Source: Opitutia bacterium UBA953 (GTDB taxonomy: Bacteria; Verrucomicrobiota; Verrucomicrobiia; Opitutales; UBA953). From it: a DNA stretch of 7,648 nucleotides. Below are positions 1-5,924 of the stretch, piece by piece (position 1 is the first letter of the stretch; the number at the start of each line of letters is the position of its first letter). The notes under the pieces were generated by a model. It worked only from the letters and a program-made list of their open reading frames with translations. It ran no database searches and was not told the DNA's origin. Where the stretch lies: contig DBCR01000006.1 of the NCBI GenBank assembly GCA_002293125.1, forward strand, positions 1 through 7,648, in the 5' to 3' direction. Both the position numbers and the translations under genes were made by a program.

Positions 1-495
1 GCCCGTGGTGCCCGCATCTATTGCGAACTGGCCGGCTACGGCGCCACCTGCGACGCCTACCACATCACCGGCCAGGATCAGGAAGGGAAGGGCCTCGCGC
101 TCTGCCTCAGCCGTTCTCTCGCCGAAGCCGGCATCGAGAAATCCGAAGTCGGTTATATCAATGCCCACGGCACCTCGACCCCGATCAACGACCGCTGCGA
201 GACCCTCGCCATCAAGCGTTGCTTTGGCGACCTCGCCCCCAAGATCTCCATCTCCTCGACCAAGTCCATGACAGGCCACCTCCTGGGTGCCGCCGGCGGC
301 ATCGAGGCGGCCGCCTGCGTGATGGCCATCCACACGGGCATGATTCCGCCGACCATCAATTGCGAGAATCCGGACCCTGATTGCGACCTCGACTACACGC
401 CGAACGTCGCCAAGGCCCGTAAGGTGGACGTGGCGATCTCGAACAACCTCGGCTTCGGCGGGCATAACGCCTCGCTGATCTTCAAGCGTCTCTGA
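1..495 (+). CDS. fabF: beta-ketoacyl-[acyl-carrier-protein] synthase II, C-terminal part (5' truncated by window)
   Basis: This is the condensing enzyme that elongates acyl-ACP with malonyl-ACP in cytosolic type II fatty acid synthesis. The frame is open from base 1, and 164 residues are visible of a protein that is usually about 410 residues long. Two of the three catalytic residues are present: the first His in NAHGTSTPIND (visible residue 56) and the second in STKSMTGHLLGAAG (visible residue 93). Their spacing of 37 matches the His303/His340 pair of E. coli FabF. The nucleophilic Cys lies upstream of the window. The end carries the typical IPPTIN, DLDY and NNLGFGGHNA motifs, which argue for FabF/FabB rather than FabH. 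The C-terminus is complete and ends in TGA. The acpP gene often found before fabF would lie outside the window. The gene is intact as far as visible. Confidence 0.96.
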   Translation, partial: ARGARIYCELAGYGATCDAYHITGQDQEGKGLALCLSRSLAEAGIEKSEVGYINAHGTSTPINDRCETLAIKRCFGDLAPKISISSTKSMTGHLLGAAGGIEAAACVMAIHTGMIPPTINCENPDPDCDLDYTPNVAKARKVDVAISNNLGFGGHNASLIFKRL

Positions 496-524
496 GGTTT
501 CGGCGGTCCGTGATGCAACCTTTT
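495..524 (+). terminator. possible weak terminator hairpin after fabF
   Basis: AGGTT (495-499) can pair with AACCT (517-521), and an inner CGG/CCG pair (501-503 with 508-510) stacks inside it. The structure is followed by T at 522-524. The outer stem is only 5 bp, the T tract is short and the inner part is asymmetric, so this is a weak candidate for an intrinsic terminator. It is well placed between fabF and the next gene. Confidence 0.28.
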
Positions 525-556
525 GCCTCGCGATGGGGTATAAGGGAAATAGAACT
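525..556 (+). promoter_or_regulatory. leader and possible SD of the 557 gene; weak TATAAG -10-like element
   Basis: TATAAG at 539-544 resembles a -10 box but has no convincing -35 at the usual spacing. AAGGGA at about 542-547 lies some 10 nt before the ATG at 557 and could act as a Shine-Dalgarno sequence. The two readings compete for the same bases, so at most one is likely correct. This is the only non-coding space between fabF and the exported paralogue pair. Confidence 0.25.
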
Positions 557-1291
557 ATGCCGTCCCCCATGGCTCCCCGTCAACTCCTGCTCGCCTTAGG
601 CTCCTTCCTGGCCGTCTCCCTCGGCGCCCAGGTCCCCGCCCCGGCCCCGCCGCCTCCGCCCACGGTCACCGTACGCACCTCCGTCTCCCATCTCGACCCG
701 AAGACCGGTAAGTCCGATAGCATGACGGCTCCCTCCGTCTCGGTCATCTCAGGTTCCGAGGCCCGCGTCTCGGTCGCCGGCAAGCCCGACCCCAAGGATC
801 CGAAGGGCAAGGCAGAGAGCTCAATGGAATTGGTCATCGCGCCCACGGCTCAGCCGGACGGCACGGTGAGCATTTCCCTGCGCGTCGTCATTGCCCATAA
901 GCCCGAGCCGGTCGACCCGAAGCAGGCTGGTCGCGAGCGTAAGCGCGAGTCCAAGTCGCCTGACGGCACGCTCACTTTCTACTCGGTGCTCGCCCAGGAG
1001 GGCCTGTTCTCAATCCAGGACAGTAAGGGCGGGCGTCGCTGGTACAAGATTGGTTCCGCTGTCGACGGCTGGACCCTGGAGTCCTACGACAAGGAGAAGG
1101 AGATGCTGGTTGTCGCTCAGGGCCCCACGCAACAGGAACTCCGTCTCTACAAGTCTTCGATCGAAGCCTCCGCCAGCGAATTGAGCACGGTCGTGACGGT
1201 CCGTCCCGGTGAGGTCGTCAAGGTCCCCGGCGTCGGCGGCCTCGAGGTCTCGGTCAGCGCTTCAGTCTCCGCGACTCCGGTCGCACGTTAA
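557..1291 (+). CDS. exported protein with secretin-like segment and PilP/GspC-like C-terminal module (paralogue 1)
   Basis: A predicted periplasmic or secreted protein of 244 residues with no function I can name. Residues 1-24 form a signal peptide, with a hydrophobic core around LLLALGSFLAVSLG and likely cleavage near GAQ. A Pro-rich stretch follows (28-35). Residues 58-112 (APSVSVISGSEARVSV, then ELVIAPTAQPDGTVSISL) resemble the core of a secretin domain, where the pattern is: altered sequence list, 'P.v.t.dG..a.i.vG', then 'v.l.v.P....dGtv.l.l'. A Lys/Arg-rich linker (122-135) leads to a module at 141-202 (LFSIQD, W, IG, DGWTLESYD) shared with the next gene. The tail (211-231) holds a TVRPGEVVKV motif. 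An in-frame ATG at 533 would extend the protein by 8 residues; 557 was preferred because AAGGGA precedes it and the signal peptide starts properly there. ATG 569 is also possible. The next gene starts 3 nt after the stop. Confidence 0.82.
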   Translation: MPSPMAPRQLLLALGSFLAVSLGAQVPAPAPPPPPTVTVRTSVSHLDPKTGKSDSMTAPSVSVISGSEARVSVAGKPDPKDPKGKAESSMELVIAPTAQPDGTVSISLRVVIAHKPEPVDPKQAGRERKRESKSPDGTLTFYSVLAQEGLFSIQDSKGGRRWYKIGSAVDGWTLESYDKEKEMLVVAQGPTQQELRLYKSSIEASASELSTVVTVRPGEVVKVPGVGGLEVSVSASVSATPVAR

Positions 1292-1294
1292 GCC

Positions 1295-1978
1295 ATGAGC
1301 CGCCTGTTGCCTCTCGTCCTGTTGGCTGCCACGGCCTTTGCGGCTGACGACGCCGTGCCGACCCACTTGAAGGTGAAGGCGACGTTCACGCGCCCCGACA
1401 AGGACGGCAAGCCGGAGGTCTATGCCGAACCGACGGTGATCACGGTCGACGGTAAGCAGACGACCATCCGCGTGGGGTCAGCCGAAGAAGGCGTGGTCTT
1501 CACGGTGACGCCGAAGGTGAATAATGACGGCACGTTGACGCTCGAAGCGGTCGCGGAGTCCCGCGAGGCCGCGCCGGCGCCCGCCACGTCTCCGGCGGTG
1601 ACGCCCGTCAGCCCTGCCGCTCCGGCCCGCGCCAAGAGCAACCTGCCTTTCTTCCATGGGGTGCTGACCAAGGATAAACTGTTCTCGATCGAAGACGCCA
1701 CGGGCAAGCGCCAGTGGGTCCCGGTGGGTCGCCGCATCGATGGCTGGACGCTCAAGTCCTATGACGAGAAGCGCGAGGCGCTCACGCTCTCGCGGCTCGG
1801 GCAGTCGGTGGAGCTGGTCCTGCACAAAGGCGTGATCCTTGAAACTCCGGCTCCGCAGGTCGCGGTCTCTCGCACGAACACGACGATCACGGTGAAACCA
1901 GGCCAGAAGACGCTCCTCGTCGGCGCCGGTGGACGGACGATCGCGCTCGAGGCGGAGATCCTCGATGTGACGAAGTGA
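1295..1978 (+). CDS. exported protein with secretin-like segment and PilP/GspC-like C-terminal module (paralogue 2)
   Basis: An exported protein of 227 residues, function unknown. The signal peptide spans about 1-16 (MSRLLPLVLLAATAFA, then ADD). Residues 43-87 read like a fragment of a secretin domain (EPTVITVDGKQTTIRVG, then VVFTVTPKVNNDGTLTLEA). A Pro/Ala-rich linker (91-112) joins it to residues 120-181, which align with residues 141-202 of the preceding gene. Hand alignment gives about 27 identities in 62 positions, including LFSI.D, W, DGWTL.SYD and EL.L.K. The C-terminus has a TITVKPGQKTLLVGAGG motif that also matches the neighbour. No Shine-Dalgarno is visible before the ATG; the 3-nt gap to the previous TAA suggests translational coupling in a two-gene operon. 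The full secretin barrel and the N0/N1 domains are absent, so it cannot form a secretin pore by itself. Confidence 0.84.
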   Translation: MSRLLPLVLLAATAFAADDAVPTHLKVKATFTRPDKDGKPEVYAEPTVITVDGKQTTIRVGSAEEGVVFTVTPKVNNDGTLTLEAVAESREAAPAPATSPAVTPVSPAAPARAKSNLPFFHGVLTKDKLFSIEDATGKRQWVPVGRRIDGWTLKSYDEKREALTLSRLGQSVELVLHKGVILETPAPQVAVSRTNTTITVKPGQKTLLVGAGGRTIALEAEILDVTK

Positions 1979-1982
1979 CGGC

Positions 1983-2627
1983 TTAGGCCACGTCGAGGTG
2001 GCCGACTTTGACGAGGATGGTCGCGCCCTCCGGACCGGTGAAGGGCCGGTGGTTGCTCATATGCGGGCTGCGGATCCACGTGCCGGCAGGATAGCTACCA
2101 TGCTCGTCGCGGAAGACGCCTTCGAGGACGAGGATCTCTTCGCCGCCGACGTGGGTATGCGGGTTGAAACGCGTCTCCGGCGCCCAGCGCACCAGGGCGG
2201 TATGCTTGGTCAGGCCTTGATGCAATGAGGTAACCTTGAGTCCCGGGACCATGCCTTGGCGCCAGTCTAAGTCCTCGCCGCGCAGCGCGTAGGAATCCTT
2301 TTCGGGCTCCGTCGGGGTGCGTTCATTCAGGTAGACCATGCTAGCCTCTGCGGCGGTGAACGTGGTGGATACGCCCGGGGCGAGGCGGGCGTAGGACGCG
2401 GGTCCGAGGTCCTCACCGTTCAGTTTCAAGAGGCCGCGTACGACGAGCACTTCGAGCAACTTGCTTCCGTCGTGCGACCAAGTCTCGCCGGCTTCGAACG
2501 CGCGAAGGGTGATGCGGCTTGGCGCCGGGACGTCGCGCTGCTCCAGCGGGCATTCTCCCGCTCGGCCAGACTTTAGGTCGGTCGCGTCGACGACGATGCG
2601 GAGGGAATGGTCGGAGTGGAGGTTCAT
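1983..2627 (-). CDS. ChrR-like double cupin protein
   Basis: A cytosolic bicupin of 214 residues, last gene of the four-gene minus-strand operon. The second cupin (about 145-209) keeps the likely metal-binding residues: HTHVGGEE gives His157, His159 and Glu163, and a further His comes from SPHMSNHRP (His193 most likely). The run ILVLEGVFRDEHGSYPAG is typical of the ChrR cupin family. The first cupin (about 40-100) has the fold pattern (LLEVLVVRGLLKLNGEDLGPASYARL) but lacks the His pair, so it is probably structural. Family members bind zinc or other metals, and ChrR itself is an anti-sigma factor sensing singlet oxygen. This protein lacks the N-terminal zinc anti-sigma domain, and no sigma factor gene is adjacent, so I do not call it an anti-sigma factor. 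The ATG at 2627 was chosen over an upstream start at 2696 because the latter would overlap the preceding gene and adds no conserved sequence. Enzymatic or sensory role unknown. Confidence 0.85.
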   Translation of the reverse strand: MNLHSDHSLRIVVDATDLKSGRAGECPLEQRDVPAPSRITLRAFEAGETWSHDGSKLLEVLVVRGLLKLNGEDLGPASYARLAPGVSTTFTAAEASMVYLNERTPTEPEKDSYALRGEDLDWRQGMVPGLKVTSLHQGLTKHTALVRWAPETRFNPHTHVGGEEILVLEGVFRDEHGSYPAGTWIRSPHMSNHRPFTGPEGATILVKVGHLDVA

Positions 2628-2646
2628 GTCGAAAAAGCAGGAGGAT

Positions 2647-3159
2647 TCAGTCGGCGAGCGCGCGGCGCCAATCGGCGATTTCACCGTCCACGCCATAGGT
2701 GCCGAGGCCGGCTTCGATCTCGGCGTGGGTGGGCTCGGTGACGATATGAAGAGGGTCGCCGGCGAGGTCTGGTCGCACGTGACGTGTGACGGCCCACGCG
2801 GCCCAGGCTCGCCACTTCTTGAGTTCGGCTCGCTCGCCGCGCACGCGGTCGGCGAGGTGCTGATAATGCACCCGCGCGTTGCCGGCGAAGTTCCCGCTGG
2901 GCTGCTTGACCATCCATCCGATGGCCCGGTAGGGCATGGGATATTCGGTCAGTGCTTCGGCGTCGCCAGGTACATCGCAATAGAGCGCGCGGTCGACGGC
3001 GAGCAACGCACGCGCTGGCAGGTCGTCTAGCCACAGCTGCTGGCCATATTCGAGGCAGAGTCGATAAAGCTCAGGCCCTTGGTCTTCGCGCAGGGCGTTG
3101 AGGTCGCGCCACGAGAGCAGGCGACCGCAGGACGGCAGGAAGGGGCAGGGGGTCGGCAC
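2647..3159 (-). CDS. conserved hypothetical protein, 170 aa (Opitutae-type)
   Basis: A soluble protein with no signal peptide or membrane segment and no function I can assign. Visible features are a Cys pair near the start (CPFLPSC, residues 5-11), a helical middle part (ELYRLCLEYGQQLW, then DLPARALLAVDRALYCDVP) and a motif-like block GWMVKQPSGNFAGNARVHYQH (81-101) followed by an Arg/Lys/Trp-rich helix (KKWRAWAAWAVTRHVRPDL). From memory, similar proteins with a 'GNPR..YQH' block and Arg/Trp-rich helix occur in Opitutus relatives; this was not checked. The start is GTG at 3159, 5 nt after the stop of the metallo-hydrolase gene; there is no good alternative upstream, and the next in-frame ATG is at residue 75. 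The cupin gene starts 19 nt downstream, so the three genes are probably cotranscribed. Confidence 0.78.
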   Translation of the reverse strand: MPTPCPFLPSCGRLLSWRDLNALREDQGPELYRLCLEYGQQLWLDDLPARALLAVDRALYCDVPGDAEALTEYPMPYRAIGWMVKQPSGNFAGNARVHYQHLADRVRGERAELKKWRAWAAWAVTRHVRPDLAGDPLHIVTEPTHAEIEAGLGTYGVDGEIADWRRALAD

Positions 3160-3164
3160 GCGGC

Positions 3165-3815
3165 TCAGGGCTTGGCGTACGGATTGGTTTGCTTCTCGAC
3201 GCCCACCGAGGTCTGGCCGCCGTGACCGGGGAGGAGGACGACGTCGTCCGGCAGGGTGTAGATGCGGGTACGGATCGAGGTCAGGAGCTGATTCCAGTCG
3301 CCGTTGGGGAGGTCGGTCCGCCCGACGGAGCCCTTGAAGATGGCGTCGCCGGTGAAGGCGATCTTCTGGTCGGCGGCGTAGAACAGGATGCTGCCCGGGC
3401 AGTGGCCTGGTACGTGGCGGATCTTGAACTTATAGCCACACGCTTCGACGATGTCGCCGTCGTCCACCCAGCGGTCGACCTTCACCGAACGGAAGTCGTC
3501 GTCGGAGAGCGACGGGATCATCGACTGGTAGCGGGTGCGGTAGGCTTCGATGTTCTCGATGAGTTGCTGGTCGTCCTTGTGCGCGATCACCTTGGCGCCG
3601 GCGTCGGCGAAATAGCGGCCGTCGCACATATGGTCCCAGTGTCCGTGCGTAATCAGCAGGTGCGTCAGGTTGAGGCCTTGCTGCTTGATCTCCGCGAGCA
3701 GCAACGGGCCGGCGTCCTTCGGCGCGTCGACGACGCAGCACTCCTTGCCGTTCTCGGCGATGATGAGGTAGGCGTTGGTCTCGAAAGGTCCGAGAGGAGC
3801 GGCGGCGATCTTCAT
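3165..3815 (-). CDS. metallo-beta-lactamase-fold hydrolase, glyoxalase II-like
   Basis: A cytosolic binuclear metal hydrolase of 216 residues, in the size range of short glyoxalase-II-like (YcbL-type) enzymes. The metal-binding motifs appear in family order: THGHWDH (HxHxDH) about residues 56-62, HVPGHCPGSILFY giving the third His, FTGDAIFKGSVGRTD giving the bridging Asp, and LLPGHGGQTSVGVEK giving the last His. Family enzymes hydrolyse S-lactoylglutathione or related thioesters, but some members are persulfide dioxygenases or have other substrates; the GRTDLP(N)GD stretch is common in the hydroxyacylglutathione hydrolase group. The ATG at 3815 was preferred over an in-frame GTG at 3827: it lies 4 nt past the stop of the upstream thioesterase gene, whereas GTG would overlap it, and MKIAAAPLGPFETNAYLI is the usual beginning of the fold. 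No strong Shine-Dalgarno is seen, fitting coupled translation. Confidence 0.93.
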   Translation of the reverse strand: MKIAAAPLGPFETNAYLIIAENGKECCVVDAPKDAGPLLLAEIKQQGLNLTHLLITHGHWDHMCDGRYFADAGAKVIAHKDDQQLIENIEAYRTRYQSMIPSLSDDDFRSVKVDRWVDDGDIVEACGYKFKIRHVPGHCPGSILFYAADQKIAFTGDAIFKGSVGRTDLPNGDWNQLLTSIRTRIYTLPDDVVLLPGHGGQTSVGVEKQTNPYAKP

Positions 3816-3819
3816 GGAA

Positions 3820-4224
3820 TCAGGCACCGAAGGCTTTGCGCATCGCGGCCTCGACGTTGTCCGGCGGGCGCACGGCCTTGAACTCGCGGTTCACGAAGGC
3901 GTGGACGGTGAAGCCTTCGACGAGCAGTTCGCCGTCCCGCTCGACCTGATAGGTGAGTCTGAGTCGCGCCATGGGCTTTTCGGCCAAGGTCACCGTTATA
4001 CGGACGCGATCGTCGAAGCGGGAAGGGCGGTGGTAGGTCAGGCCGGTCTCCAGGACGGGCAGGAGGAAGCCTTCTTGCTCAAGCTGACGGTAGGGCGTGC
4101 CGAGCTGGTCGAGCAGGGCGACGCGGGCCATCTCGAACCACGGCAGGTAGTTGCCATGGTAGGTGACGCCCATCGCATCGGTCTCGGCGAAGCGGACGCG
4201 GGTCTCGACGGTGGCCTGAAGCAT
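3820..4224 (-). CDS. acyl-CoA thioesterase, hotdog fold (4HBT/YbgC family)
   Basis: A 134-residue hotdog thioesterase, the normal length for the YbgC/4-hydroxybenzoyl-CoA thioesterase family. These are cytosolic, usually tetrameric, and hydrolyse acyl-CoA thioesters. The active-site block near the N-terminus (about residues 9-23) reads RFAETDAMGVTYHGNY, with the catalytic Asp in ETDAMG and the conserved YHGNY following, as in YbgC (DTDAGGVVYHASY). The rest, LPWFEMARVALLDQLG and LTYHRPSRFDDRVRITV, also fits. The open frame runs back to 4482, but that extension is low-complexity, lacks conservation and crosses the divergent gene, so ATG 4224 was chosen. It is the first gene of the four-gene operon and is not next to tol-pal genes, so a Tol-Pal role is unlikely to be read from context. 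Substrate unknown. Confidence 0.93.
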   Translation of the reverse strand: MLQATVETRVRFAETDAMGVTYHGNYLPWFEMARVALLDQLGTPYRQLEQEGFLLPVLETGLTYHRPSRFDDRVRITVTLAEKPMARLRLTYQVERDGELLVEGFTVHAFVNREFKAVRPPDNVEAAMRKAFGA

Positions 4225-4321
4225 GAGGCTGTTTTGCCAACTGGCGGCGATTTTCCAACGCCAAACGGCGTATCGGAGGCTTCTCCTTGCTCCCGTGGGC
4301 TTCCTTCGCTGAAGTCGGGGG
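4225..4321. promoter_or_regulatory. divergent intergenic region (promoters for both flanking operons expected)
   Basis: These 97 bases separate the minus-strand operon from the plus-strand membrane protein/CDF pair and must hold two start sites for transcription. GC is lower than in the genes near 4231-4258 (TTTTGCC, GATTTTCC). GCCAA occurs at 4236-4240 and again at 4261-4265, and TGGCG (4242-4246) can pair with CGCCA (4259-4263), a possible operator-like structure. TTGCTC (4287-4292) is a weak -35-like element for the plus strand. No convincing -10 was found for either direction, so the boxes remain unassigned. Confidence 0.4.
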
Positions 4322-4966
4322 ATGGGCCAGCGCGAACGCTTCGTCATCTTCCTCGTCGGTGCCTTGCTGGGCATCGTGCTTTTGCTCGGCGGCAAGTCCT
4401 GCGGCAGCGAGAAGAAGAACCAGCTCCGGGCGGTGCGCACTTCCTTGAGCATGGCTCCGATGATGTACGACTTCGCGGTCATGCAGAAGGGCTTCTACGG
4501 AAAATATGTCCTCTTCGAGCAGGTCGCCGAGAAAGAGGGCGGGGTGAAGGTCCGCACGCTCGTCACCGGCGGCACCCGGCGCTACTCGCCTGAAGGCAAG
4601 GAACTGCCCGAGGAACACATTCTGATCAAAGAGTCCTACGCTCCGGGCGTCGTCCTGACGGAAGCGGGTCCGGTGGCTTCCTATGAGTTCACCTATGCCG
4701 ACCGTATCGTGATCAAGCTGAAGCCCGGCCATCAGGCTACCGAGGTCACGCTTCCGTCCGGTGACGTCGCCGCCGCCTGGCCCGGCCATGAGGAATCCCT
4801 CATTCGCCTCGATGCTTGGCGCAAGCTGCCTGGCGGTGCCCCTTGGGGTAAGCTCGAGGATCTGGTGCGCGAATTAAACGGCCATCCCGCCGTGGCCGAA
4901 GCCCGCTTGGCCCGAATCGACTGGCAGGCCGAAGCAGACCTCATTAGGGCTAATTCACCCAAATGA
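4322..4966 (+). CDS. membrane-anchored protein of unknown function
   Basis: A 214-residue protein that I do not recognise. It begins with a short positive segment (MGQRERF) followed by one hydrophobic helix at about 8-23 (VIFLVGALLGIVLLLGG), which predicts a single membrane anchor with the rest outside the cytoplasm. The Cys at residue 27 (GGKSC) does not fit a lipobox because Lys lies at -2. The remainder is soluble, mixed alpha/beta, with a possible beta-rich stretch (75-148) and a helical end (176-211). An in-frame TGA at 4310-4312 excludes any longer form, so ATG 4322 is the first possible start; GGGGG lies directly against it, too close for an ideal ribosome site. The last bases overlap the CDF transporter start by ATGA, which implies coupled expression and perhaps a functional link to metal export. 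Confidence 0.78.
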   Translation: MGQRERFVIFLVGALLGIVLLLGGKSCGSEKKNQLRAVRTSLSMAPMMYDFAVMQKGFYGKYVLFEQVAEKEGGVKVRTLVTGGTRRYSPEGKELPEEHILIKESYAPGVVLTEAGPVASYEFTYADRIVIKLKPGHQATEVTLPSGDVAAAWPGHEESLIRLDAWRKLPGGAPWGKLEDLVRELNGHPAVAEARLARIDWQAEADLIRANSPK

Positions 4967-5883
4967 GCACGACGCTGCAGCGCGAGGGTGGTCTGACCGT
5001 GGCGCTCAGCTTGGCGGTCAACGTCGTCTTGGCTGCCGCCAAACTCAGCGTGGGTATCGTCGCCTCGTCGCAGGCGCTCGTCGCCGACGGCATCCACTCG
5101 CTCGTCGATATCGCCAGCGACATCGCGGCCATCATCGGCCTGAAGTTCGCGCACCTGCCGAAGGATGATGATCATCCCTACGGTCACCACCGTTTCTCGA
5201 CCTTGGCGACGATGCTCATCTCGGCGTTGGTGCTATTCTTCTGTCTTGGACTGGCCTGGCAGTCGCTTACCGCGCTCGTCAGTGGTGCCGACGTCACCCA
5301 ACCTGGTCTCGCCGCCGCCTGGGTCGCCGGCGGCGCCTTGCTGATCAAGGAAGGTTTCTACCAGTATGCGCGCCGACAGGCCGAGCGCCTCGGCTCGCGC
5401 CTGCTGATGGCCAACGCTACTGACCACCGCGCCGACGCCATCGCTTCCCTCCTCGCCTTGGTCGCGGTCGTCGTGGCCAACATTAATCCCGAATGGAAGG
5501 CCCTCGATAAGGTCGTGGGCCTCGTGCTCGCCGGCTGGCTGGGTTCCGAAGGCATCAAGCTGTTCAAGGGCGCCTGCGAAGACCTGCTCGATACCGCTCC
5601 GGCCGCGCACGTGCTGCACGACCTCAGCGAGCACATCCTCGCGGCTCCCGGGGCTAAGGGTTTCCATGCCTTCCGTGCCCGTCGTCTAGGTGACCGATTC
5701 GAGATCGATTTCCATCTGCAGGTCGCCGAAGGCGCCACGGTCGCCGAAGGCCATGCCATCGCGGGCCGGATCAAGGCCGACATCCTCCGTTCGCATCCAG
5801 AGGTGATTTCGGTGTTGGTGCATGTCGAGCCGGACGCCCCGGAGCACCGTAAGCAGGACGGGCATCACGGCTTTAACGCCTGA
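4963..5883 (+). CDS. cation diffusion facilitator (CDF) family metal transporter
   Basis: A 306-residue inner-membrane secondary transporter that exports divalent metal ions in exchange for protons. About six membrane segments precede a cytoplasmic dimerisation domain (about 212-290). Transport-site residues seen are His45 and Asp49 in TM2 (DGIHSLVDIASD) and Asp154 and Asp158 in TM5 (NATDHRADAIAS). The cytoplasmic loop DDDHPYGHH (68-76) keeps the ligands of YiiP site B, and the C-terminal domain retains His residues in FHAF, DFHLQV and VHVEPD that match site C. The Glu usually found in the loop after GH.R is Ser here (HRFSTL). The TM5 site is DxxxD instead of the HxxxD of zinc exporters such as YiiP, so the metal is uncertain. 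The tail is His-containing (EHRKQDGHHG). ATG 4963 overlaps the preceding TGA by 4 nt. Confidence 0.93.
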   Translation: MSTTLQREGGLTVALSLAVNVVLAAAKLSVGIVASSQALVADGIHSLVDIASDIAAIIGLKFAHLPKDDDHPYGHHRFSTLATMLISALVLFFCLGLAWQSLTALVSGADVTQPGLAAAWVAGGALLIKEGFYQYARRQAERLGSRLLMANATDHRADAIASLLALVAVVVANINPEWKALDKVVGLVLAGWLGSEGIKLFKGACEDLLDTAPAAHVLHDLSEHILAAPGAKGFHAFRARRLGDRFEIDFHLQVAEGATVAEGHAIAGRIKADILRSHPEVISVLVHVEPDAPEHRKQDGHHGFNA

Positions 5884-5890
5884 ACGCGGA

Positions 5891-5912
5891 TTGCCTTCTG
5901 CGGCGGGCAAGG
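5891..5912 (+). promoter_or_regulatory. short inverted repeat upstream of the sulfatase gene
   Basis: TTGCC (5891-5895) and GGCAA (5906-5910) form a 5-bp inverted repeat with a 10-nt loop in the 41-nt space before the sulfatase start. TTGCCT could also serve as a -35 element, with TTGGAT (5913-5918) as a poor -10 at 16-nt spacing. AAGG at 5909-5912 lies 12 nt from the ATG. A promoter here would separate the sulfatase from the CDF gene, but the evidence is weak. Confidence 0.25.
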
Positions 5913-5924
5913 TTGGATGAGGCC

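Noticed and set aside
1983..2627. Annotation of the cupin protein as an anti-sigma factor ChrR
   Set aside because: The zinc-binding anti-sigma domain is absent and no ECF sigma factor gene is adjacent.
2628..2696. Upstream start for the cupin gene at 2696
   Set aside because: It would overlap the end of the preceding gene by 50 nt and adds 23 residues with no cupin character; ATG 2627 gives normal operon spacing.
4400..4402. Possible lipoprotein cysteine (residue 27) in the membrane-anchored protein
   Set aside because: The preceding residues Gly-Lys-Ser do not form a lipobox, and the hydrophobic helix is followed by Lys, which fits an uncleaved anchor better.
4225..4482. N-terminal extension of the thioesterase to a start at 4482
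   Set aside because: It adds 86 residues without conservation, overlaps the divergent gene, and the YbgC family normally starts just before the ETDAMG block.
3189..4593. Long open frames on the plus strand opposite the thioesterase and metallo-hydrolase genes (3189-3881 and 3775-4593)
   Set aside because: They are antisense shadows created by high GC codon bias. The minus-strand frames carry complete catalytic motifs, while these translations show no recognisable domain.
5913..5924. TTG start for the sulfatase at 5913
   Set aside because: It adds only MDEA before the signal peptide, which weakens its N-terminus, and ATG 5925 gives a standard signal sequence.
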